DNA of 10,561 nucleotides from Candidatus Bathyarchaeota archaeon. GTDB taxonomy: Archaea; Thermoproteota; Bathyarchaeia; Bathyarchaeales; DTEX01. Position 1 is the stretch's first letter; every line of letters begins with the position of its first letter. The position numbers and the translations under genes are program-made. A model generated the notes under the pieces. It searched no databases, had not been told where the DNA came from, and saw only the letters and a program-made list of their open reading frames with translations. The stretch is taken from contig JAOAJJ010000028.1 of NCBI GenBank assembly GCA_026414245.1, positions 1 through 10,561 on the forward strand. Reading direction: 5' to 3'. Positions 5,460 through 10,561 of this stretch are shown in pieces.

Positions 5460-7837
5460 AACAGATATATATTAAGAGGTGTGTGCCCTTCGATCTATAC
5501 GAAGTTAACTTGCTCGACGCGAGTAATGAGGAGCTAATGAAGATAAGTGAAGATATGGGCTTAGCTCTAAACTTGGAGGAGATGCAGTCTATAAAAACCT
5601 ATTTTACGAATAAGCGTAGAAACCCAACAGATGTTGAGTTGCAGGCTATTGGTCAGACTTGGAGCGAACACTGCTTCCATAAGACCTTTAAAGGTATAGT
5701 TGTTCTTCCAGATGGAGGAAAGATTGATTCATTATTTAAAGCGTTCATCGCGAAGGTTACTCGCGCGCTAAACATGCCTTGGTGTATATCGGTCTTCGCG
5801 GATAATGCTGGAATAGTTCACCTTGAGGGCGAATATGGAATAGCGGTTAAAGTTGAAACCCACAATCATCCATCGGCTATAGAGCCCTTCGGCGGAGCGG
5901 CAACAGGTGTTGGCGGCGTAATTCGCGATATTCTCGGCGTCTGGGCTGATCCAGTGGCATGTACAGATGTCTTAGGCTTCGGCCCATTAGACTACGATTA
6001 TGCTAAGCTTCCGCCTGGAATAAAGCATCCAAAATATATTTTTAGGGGTGTGGTTGCGGGAATAGGGCATTACGGAAACAATATGGGTATACCAACAGTT
6101 AACGGAGCCATATACTTCGATGAAAGCTATGTGGGAAACGTAGTTGTATACTGCGGCTGCGTCGGTGTGCTGCCCATAAGCAAGTATGTTAAGAGGGCTA
6201 GGGCTGGAGACCATTTAGTTTTAGCTGGCGGTAGGACAGGCCGCGACGGAATACATGGTGTGACTTTCGCTTCACTAGAGCTGACCGAGAAGTCTGAGGA
6301 AGTATCTAGACCCGCTGTTCAAATAGCCAATCCTATTGAGGAGGAGAAGCTTAAGAGGGCAATAATATCTGTGAGGGATCTTGGTTTAGCGTCCTCCATA
6401 ACCGATTTGGGTGGTGGAGGCCTATCGAGCGCTATCGGCGAAACAGCGCATAAATTTAGTTGCGGAGCATACGTTGAACTCGATAAGGTTGCACTTAAGT
6501 ATCCAGATATTGCGCCGTGGGAAATTTACATATCGGAGTCTCAGGAGCGTATGCTTCTCACTGTTCCAGAGGAGAATTTAGATAGAGTCTTAGAGATTTG
6601 CCGCGATGAGGATGTTGAAGCGGCGTCAATCGGTAGGCTGACGGACAATGGAGTTTTAAGGATATTTTATAGAGGTTTCAATGTTGCGGAGGTTGACATA
6701 TCATTTTTATTCAGTCCACCAAAATCCTACAAGACAGCTATGTTTGTTAAGCCTAGGCTTAAGGAGCCGATTTTCGAAGAGCCGAGGGGCTTAACGGACC
6801 CCCTTCTGAAGATTCTGTCTTCACCCAATGTTGCCAGTAAAGAATCTGTTGTAAGAACATATGACCATGAGGTTAAAGGGAATACTGTTCTAAAACCATT
6901 TTGCGGAAAGAACAATGGTCCAAGCGATGCAGCGGTCATAAAACCCTTGGATAATTCGTGGAGAGGTATTGTGATATCGTGCGGCATGAACCCGCGTTAT
7001 GGTAAAATCGATGCCTACTGGATGGCTGCCTCAGCCATCGATGAAGCTATAAGAAATAATGTGGCTGTTGGAGGGAGGAGAATAGCGTTACTCGATAATT
7101 TTGTTTGGGGCAACCCTGAGAAACCCGATAGAATGGGGTCGCTTGTCAGGGCCTGCATGGCATGCTATAGGTTTGCTAAGGGCTTCGGAACACCATTTAT
7201 CTCTGGAAAAGACAGCCTATACAATGAGTCGCCGCTCGGCCCGGTTACACCAACCCTTCTTATAACGGCTGTGGGAATAGTTCCCGATATTAGAAGGATT
7301 GTTTCGATGGATTTGAAGGAGCCTGGGAACCTACTTTATATTGTTGGGCGAACCTACGCTGAGCTAGGCGGGTCAGAATATTATAGGCTTATGGGTCTCC
7401 TAGGTAAAAATGTTCCGAAAGTTAGGCTTAAGGAGGCTCAACGAAGCATGATGACGATAACTAGGGCTATTAATAGGGGATACATAAGGGCATGCCATGA
7501 CTTATCTGAGGGCGGGTTAGGTGTAGCTGCAGCTGAGATGGCTATTGCCAGCGGGCTAGGCTTAGAGATATTTTTAGAGAAAGTTCCAAGAGCGGATGAA
7601 GTTTATAGAAACGACTACATAATGTTCTCTGAGTCAAACAGCCGTTTCCTAGTGGAGGTCCCGGAAAAATATAGAGATAAGTTTGAGACGACGGCTAAGG
7701 GAGCGTTTTACGCGTTGATAGGCCGAGTTAGAAGTGAGAAATCGTTCGTTGTATATGGGCTTGATGGGAGACCCGTCATAGAGACCGATGTGGATGCCTT
7801 GATGAATGCTTGGAAGAGTCCTCTAATTAGGGGCTGA
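5456..7837 (+). CDS. purL: Phosphoribosylformylglycinamidine synthase subunit PurL
   Basis: This 793-residue protein is the ATP-dependent synthetase subunit that converts FGAR plus ammonia to FGAM. It has the duplicated PurM-like layout of small PurL: first half with catalytic H72 in WSEHC, KVETHNHPSAIEPFGGAATG at 132-151 (ATP/Mg and substrate site), GGRTGRDGIHG at 258-268, DLGGGGLSSAIGE at 317-329 and SESQERML at 360-367; second half with SGKDSLYNE at 583-591, HDLSEGGLGVAAAEMA at 681-696 and SESNSRFLVEV at 725-735. It lacks the fused glutaminase and PurS-like domains of the large 1,300-residue form, matching the separate purS and purQ genes on each side. At 793 residues it is somewhat longer than typical small PurL (about 720-750); the text after the catalytic His (HKTFKG) and the segment around 176-200 (including LPPGIKHPK) suggest a distinct subtype. 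It overlaps purS by four bases. Confidence 0.96.
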   Translation: MKQIYIKRCVPFDLYEVNLLDASNEELMKISEDMGLALNLEEMQSIKTYFTNKRRNPTDVELQAIGQTWSEHCFHKTFKGIVVLPDGGKIDSLFKAFIAKVTRALNMPWCISVFADNAGIVHLEGEYGIAVKVETHNHPSAIEPFGGAATGVGGVIRDILGVWADPVACTDVLGFGPLDYDYAKLPPGIKHPKYIFRGVVAGIGHYGNNMGIPTVNGAIYFDESYVGNVVVYCGCVGVLPISKYVKRARAGDHLVLAGGRTGRDGIHGVTFASLELTEKSEEVSRPAVQIANPIEEEKLKRAIISVRDLGLASSITDLGGGGLSSAIGETAHKFSCGAYVELDKVALKYPDIAPWEIYISESQERMLLTVPEENLDRVLEICRDEDVEAASIGRLTDNGVLRIFYRGFNVAEVDISFLFSPPKSYKTAMFVKPRLKEPIFEEPRGLTDPLLKILSSPNVASKESVVRTYDHEVKGNTVLKPFCGKNNGPSDAAVIKPLDNSWRGIVISCGMNPRYGKIDAYWMAASAIDEAIRNNVAVGGRRIALLDNFVWGNPEKPDRMGSLVRACMACYRFAKGFGTPFISGKDSLYNESPLGPVTPTLLITAVGIVPDIRRIVSMDLKEPGNLLYIVGRTYAELGGSEYYRLMGLLGKNVPKVRLKEAQRSMMTITRAINRGYIRACHDLSEGGLGVAAAEMAIASGLGLEIFLEKVPRADEVYRNDYIMFSESNSRFLVEVPEKYRDKFETTAKGAFYALIGRVRSEKSFVVYGLDGRPVIETDVDALMNAWKSPLIRG

Positions 7838-7843
7838 TCACCC

Positions 7844-8653
7844 ATGAAGATTAATGAGGTCAGGGTATGCATAATTAGGGTTGGCGGAACAAACTGTGAT
7901 GCTGAGACTAGGAGAGCATTTAAGGATCTTGGAGTTAAAACATCGATACATCACTTGAACGAATTGTCTAGTAAGAGGAATCTGCTAGACTACCATATAC
8001 TAGTCTTTCCGGGAGGGTTCTCATATGGTGACTATATTAGGGCTGGAGCCATATTAGCTAAAACCATATTGTCGAGAATTGGCGGAGAGATAAGATCCTT
8101 TGTGGATGAAGGTAGACCTATATTGGGAATATGTAACGGTTTCCAAATACTGGTTGAGGCTGGACTGCTTCCAGGGTTAAATGGGATAAGCGATTATCCT
8201 GAGGCTGCTTTAGCGACAAATATCCCGATAGGTTATAGGTGTATGTGGGTTTATCTAAAGCATGAGGGTAAAAGTAACTGCGCATCAACTTGGCTTATAC
8301 CTGAAAAACGTATTCTCCGCATGCCGGTGGCTCACGCCGAGGGAAGATTTCTCCTATCGGATGAGAAGGTATTAGATAGGCTCCTAGATAATGGACAGGT
8401 AATTCTAAGATACTGTAATGAAAGAGGAGAGTATGCTGAAGGGCGCTTCCCAGAGAATCCAAACGGCTCGCTCTACGATATAGCTGGCATATGTAATCCA
8501 GACGGCACAGTGTTTGGTTTAATGCCCCACCCGGAAAGAGCATACTATGGTTGGCAACTACCAGACTGGACCAGGATGGGTAGACCGCCAAAATATGGGG
8601 ACGGCAAGCTAATATTTGAATCCGTGGTTAAGTATGTCGCAAAGAAGTTTTAG
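7844..8653 (+). CDS. purQ: Phosphoribosylformylglycinamidine synthase subunit PurQ
   Basis: This 269-residue class I glutamine amidotransferase releases ammonia from glutamine for PurL. The triad is visible: nucleophile C97 in PILGICNGFQIL (92-103), and H229 with E231 in GLMPHPERA (225-233). Other family marks are FPGGFSYGDYIRAGAI at 55-70 (oxyanion region), MPVAHAEGRF at 160-169 and NPNGSLYDIAGICNPDGTVF at 205-224. Length is in the upper normal range for free-standing PurQ (about 220-275). It starts 6 bases after the purL stop, with GGGG at 7830-7833 as a weak ribosome site, so it is the third gene of the same operon. The order S-L-Q differs from the S-Q-L order common in bacteria. Confidence 0.96.
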   Translation: MKINEVRVCIIRVGGTNCDAETRRAFKDLGVKTSIHHLNELSSKRNLLDYHILVFPGGFSYGDYIRAGAILAKTILSRIGGEIRSFVDEGRPILGICNGFQILVEAGLLPGLNGISDYPEAALATNIPIGYRCMWVYLKHEGKSNCASTWLIPEKRILRMPVAHAEGRFLLSDEKVLDRLLDNGQVILRYCNERGEYAEGRFPENPNGSLYDIAGICNPDGTVFGLMPHPERAYYGWQLPDWTRMGRPPKYGDGKLIFESVVKYVAKKF

Positions 8654-8774
8654 GAAAACATTGATTAAAAATGCGAGCGCCGCAAAGCTATGAGCCATTT
8701 AGCATTAGCCTGAAGTCAATCAGCCTGATGGTGAAAAAGGCTTTTAGATATAAAGGGTAATAGGTCCAATAACA

Positions 8775-8782
8775 CTTAATTT
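8775..8782 (+). promoter_or_regulatory. Possible TATA box for the diaminopentanoate dehydrogenase-like gene
   Basis: CTTAATTT lies about 40 bases before the ATG at 8819. It would place a start near 8803 and a short purine-rich leader (AGGGCGGGAAGAGGGG). The rest of the 165-base gap after purQ holds no gene that I can recognise. Confidence 0.3.
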
Positions 8783-8818
8783 ATGCATTCATAGAGGAGC
8801 TTAGGGCGGGAAGAGGGG

Positions 8819-9868
8819 ATGAATAACAGGTTTCCAAACTCGGAAATCAGGGTTGTATTAATCGGGGTTGGGGCGATAGGCTGTGAAATAGCTAGGCTTC
8901 TATTAAAGAAGAGAGGCGTGAGAATAGTTGGAGCTGTAGACACGGCGCCTAATAAGGCTGGTAGGGATCTGGGCGAGGTTATCGGGCTTAATGAGAAGCT
9001 CGGGATAACAATACTTAAAGATATAGGCGAATTAAATGCTAGAGCCGATGTTGCCATACATGCAACTACATCTACTTTAAGTAAGGCTTACCCGCAGATA
9101 ATTGAGCTTATTAAGAAGAGACTTAACGTTATATCTACATGTGAAGAATTATCTTATCCATTTATTGTTAGTGAAGAACTTTCGAGGAACATCGATAATC
9201 TAGCTAAAAATCACGGAGTTACAGTCCTTGGAACTGGAATAAATCCGGGTTTCCTAATGGATACCCTCGTAATATTTTTGACGACTGTTTGCCAAGAAAT
9301 TAGGCATATACATGTGGAAAGAGTTATAGATGCCGCTAAACGTAGGTTGCCCTTCCAGATTAAAATCGGGGCGGGATTAAGCGTTGAGGAGTTTAAGGAG
9401 AAGGTTTCCAACGGTGATATAACTGGGCATATTGGTCTAAAACAGTCTATTGCAATGATATCTAACGCTCTGGATTTAAAACTTGAAAGAGTGGAGGAAG
9501 AGCCCATAACACCGATAATAGCGGAAAACGAGGTGAGAAGCGCCTTCATAACCGTGAAGCCGGGTTTTGCGGCGGGTTTATTCCAACGGGCTCATGGAAT
9601 CATTAACGGTAAGGCGATGATAACTTTATCCTTCAAGGCTTACATTGGGGCAAGCGAAGAATATGACTCAATAGTTATCGACGGCATACCCCCAGTTAAC
9701 GAGAAAATATCGCCATGTATTCACGGAGATGTGGGAACCGTAGCCGTAATCGTGAACATGATACCTAGAGTCATCAATGCGCCCCCAGGGCTGAAAACTA
9801 TGAAGGATCTTCAGGTTCCCTCAGCCATTCTGAGCGATATGAGATCATTTATAGTGGGAAAACCCTAG
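8819..9868 (+). CDS. 2,4-diaminopentanoate dehydrogenase-like NAD(P) oxidoreductase
   Basis: The 349-residue protein resembles clostridial 2,4-diaminopentanoate dehydrogenase, a dihydrodipicolinate/homoserine dehydrogenase-type fold used in ornithine breakdown. The N-terminal Rossmann domain has VLIGVGAIGCEIA at 13-25 and an acidic D41 at the end of the second strand. Family-typical segments follow: STCEELSYP at 106-114, GTGINPGFLMD at 138-148, TGHIGLKQSIAMI at 202-214, VKPGFAAG at 246-253, CIHGDVGTVAVIVNMIPRVI at 300-319 and APPGLKTMKDL at 321-331. No ornithine aminomutase or thiolase-like partner genes (ortAB) are visible, so ornithine degradation cannot be concluded; a related amino-acid or amine dehydrogenation is equally possible. 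An in-frame stop at 8792-8794 and no other start codon in between fix the ATG, which directly follows GAGGGG; a ribosome site at normal spacing is not obvious. Confidence 0.8.
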   Translation: MNNRFPNSEIRVVLIGVGAIGCEIARLLLKKRGVRIVGAVDTAPNKAGRDLGEVIGLNEKLGITILKDIGELNARADVAIHATTSTLSKAYPQIIELIKKRLNVISTCEELSYPFIVSEELSRNIDNLAKNHGVTVLGTGINPGFLMDTLVIFLTTVCQEIRHIHVERVIDAAKRRLPFQIKIGAGLSVEEFKEKVSNGDITGHIGLKQSIAMISNALDLKLERVEEEPITPIIAENEVRSAFITVKPGFAAGLFQRAHGIINGKAMITLSFKAYIGASEEYDSIVIDGIPPVNEKISPCIHGDVGTVAVIVNMIPRVINAPPGLKTMKDLQVPSAILSDMRSFIVGKP

Positions 9869-9954
9869 GTCATCATCCAATGGCGATGACAGGCCTAAAG
9901 TATCTTGTAGGCGCTGCCACCTATCGAAAATGGACTCCAAACTCTATTATAGAC

Positions 9955-10095
9955 TCATCTAATGAAAACTACTGTTCTTTCCGCATCCCTTTTATCTAAA
10001 ACTTCTAAAGGATATACTTCGCCTCTCAGCTTTGACTTTAGTTTTAGTGACGCCCATGTTCCTGTCCCGTAACTCTTTAGGTCATCGTTATTCAT
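9955..10095 (-). CDS. Small hypothetical protein, 46 residues
   Basis: I do not recognise this protein. It runs from an ATG at 10095 to a TGA at 9955 and starts MNNDDLKSYGTGTWASLKLK, later LRGEVYPLEVLDKRD, ending TVVFIR. The sequence looks protein-like: a Gly-Thr turn followed by alternating hydrophobic and basic residues, then a likely second strand and a third strand at the C-terminus, suggesting a small all-beta or SH3-like fold; this is inference. No transmembrane segment or cysteine is seen. A TAAATAT box (complement of 10120-10126) is centred 28 bases before the ATG and there is no Shine-Dalgarno, which is exactly the archaeal leaderless arrangement and is the best argument that the ORF is real. 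It is divergent from the PhoU-like gene, with the palindrome at 10161-10186 between them. At this length a chance ORF remains possible. Confidence 0.5.
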   Translation of the reverse strand: MNNDDLKSYGTGTWASLKLKSKLRGEVYPLEVLDKRDAERTVVFIR

Positions 10096-10119
10096 TTTAG
10101 CTGTTTGCCGCTCATATAG

Positions 10120-10126
10120 ATATTTA
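10120..10126 (-). promoter_or_regulatory. TATA box for the small minus-strand ORF
   Basis: Read on the minus strand this is TAAATAT, followed by 24 bases and then the ATG at 10095. This spacing predicts transcription starting at or within a base or two of the start codon. Confidence 0.4.
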
Positions 10127-10148
10127 CTTATGGCTGGAAAACAGGTAG

Positions 10149-10156
10149 ATTTAAAA
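10149..10156 (+). promoter_or_regulatory. TATA box of the PhoU-like gene
   Basis: ATTTAAAA lies about 46 bases before the ATG at 10199. Usual archaeal spacing puts the transcription start near 10178, inside the palindrome that follows. Confidence 0.45.
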
Positions 10157-10160
10157 GTCT

Positions 10161-10186
10161 TCCCTAAAAATATTTATTTTTAGGGA
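10161..10186. promoter_or_regulatory. 26-bp palindrome, candidate operator or 5' hairpin
   Basis: The two 12-base arms TCCCTAAAAATA and TATTTTTAGGGA are exact reverse complements separated by two bases (TT). It starts 4 bases after the TATA-like ATTTAAAA and covers the predicted transcription start of the PhoU-like gene, where binding of a dimeric repressor would block RNA polymerase. Its right arm also carries AGGGA, which with the next G forms the most likely ribosome site of the gene (10182-10187, 11 bases before the ATG). If transcription begins farther upstream, the hairpin would hide that site. Confidence 0.65.
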
Positions 10187-10198
10187 GAATTACCAGGA

Positions 10199-10561
10199 AT
10201 GCATAGGAAGGAAAGAATAAAGTATCGCCCTATATCTGTAAGGGAAATTCTCTTGGAAATGAAGAATCTCTCTGAGCTCATGATCGATCTAGCTTACTCC
10301 GCGGCATTATTTAATGATAAGGATCTTGCGGAAGACGTCATTGAGCTTGAGGAGAAGGTTGACACACTAGCCTTCCTCTTAAACATGAAGATAATGATGG
10401 CGGCTAGGGATGCTGAAGACGCGAGAATACTCTCCGGGGTTGCTAAAGTTGCTTCAGCCGCGGATAAGATTTCTGATGCTGCCGGCGACATAGCGGCTAT
10501 AATCCTGCAGGAGATCGGTGTCCATCCAATTATAGCGGAGATTTTTGAGAAGGTTGAGGAG
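10199..10561 (+). CDS. PhoU-domain protein (PhoU/TrkA_C type), 3' partial
   Basis: The frame starts with ATG at 10199 and stays open to the last base, giving the first 121 residues of a longer protein. Sequence matches from memory the archaeal PhoU-like proteins that usually continue into TrkA_C (RCK_C) domains and are linked to potassium or other ion transport. Visible features are an all-helical pattern, YRPISVREILLEMKNLSELM at 9-28, the E-x-K helix DVIELEEKVDTL at 46-57, and DKISDAAGDIA at 89-99, which corresponds to the metal-binding repeat of PhoU (E/D-R-I-x-D-x-A pattern). There is no signal peptide or membrane helix in this part, so it is likely cytoplasmic, perhaps at a membrane transporter. 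AGGGAG at 10182-10187 is the probable ribosome site. Whether a TrkA_C domain follows lies beyond the window. Confidence 0.85.
   Translation, partial: MHRKERIKYRPISVREILLEMKNLSELMIDLAYSAALFNDKDLAEDVIELEEKVDTLAFLLNMKIMMAARDAEDARILSGVAKVASAADKISDAAGDIAAIILQEIGVHPIIAEIFEKVEE

Noticed and set aside
8680..8735. Possible C/D box small RNA in the gap after purQ, suggested by two CTGA motifs spaced 12 bases apart
   Set aside because: No acceptable C box (RTGATGA) at the required position and no terminal stem.
8722..8745. AGCCT...AGGCT stem followed by TTTT after purQ, resembling an intrinsic terminator
   Set aside because: The stem is only 5 bp with an 11-base loop; such short repeats arise often by chance, and archaeal termination rarely needs a hairpin.
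9869..9890. GTCATC/GATGAC inverted repeat directly after the diaminopentanoate dehydrogenase-like stop
   Set aside because: A 6-bp stem with a 10-base loop and no U-tract; chance is a sufficient explanation.
10294..10491. Minus-strand 65-codon frame at the right end, rich in Ser and Ala
   Set aside because: It is the antisense shadow of the PhoU-like coding region, whose own frame is open through the window end and matches a known family.

Overview
The window looks like a piece of an archaeal chromosome, probably from the Thermoproteota/TACK side. Support for this comes from a purS-purL-purQ set with small-type PurL, a PhoU-type protein of the archaeal PhoU/TrkA_C kind, many AGG/AGA arginine and ATA isoleucine codons, TATA boxes about 27-31 bases upstream of start codons with no Shine-Dalgarno (leaderless or nearly leaderless messages), and strong GGAGG/GGTGA ribosome sites elsewhere. 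The lineage is inferred; no rRNA or other phylogenetic marker is present.

Left part (1-3695) is carbohydrate-related. It starts inside a Gfo/Idh/MocA-type oxidoreductase whose N-terminus lies outside the window. A GH29 alpha-L-fucosidase on the minus strand converges on it, and a second, clearly different GH29 fucosidase is divergent from the first. The two fucosidases share a 112-base AT-rich divergent promoter region holding a perfect 18-bp tandem repeat. Neither has a signal peptide, so they probably act inside the cell on imported or endogenous fucosides. A mannitol-1-phosphate 5-dehydrogenase family protein (3881-5101) follows on the plus strand, separated by a perfect 8-bp hairpin.

Middle part (5202-8653) is a compact purine operon, purS-purL-purQ. 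It encodes the three-subunit FGAM synthetase: PurQ makes ammonia from glutamine, PurL is the ATP-dependent synthetase and PurS bridges them. purS and purL overlap by ATGA, purL and purQ are 6 bases apart, and purS appears to be transcribed with almost no leader.

Right part (8819-10561) holds a 2,4-diaminopentanoate dehydrogenase-like oxidoreductase standing alone, a 330-base gap that is not empty, and the start of a PhoU-domain protein cut by the window end. The gap contains a 46-codon minus-strand ORF with a leaderless-type promoter and a 26-bp near-perfect palindrome placed between the TATA-like element and the start of the PhoU-like gene, where an archaeal repressor would bind. There are no RNA genes, insertion sequences or CRISPR arrays that I can support. 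The most novel candidates are the small ORF, the palindromic operator or hairpin, the duplicated TATA repeat and a basic-hydrophobic insertion in the first fucosidase.
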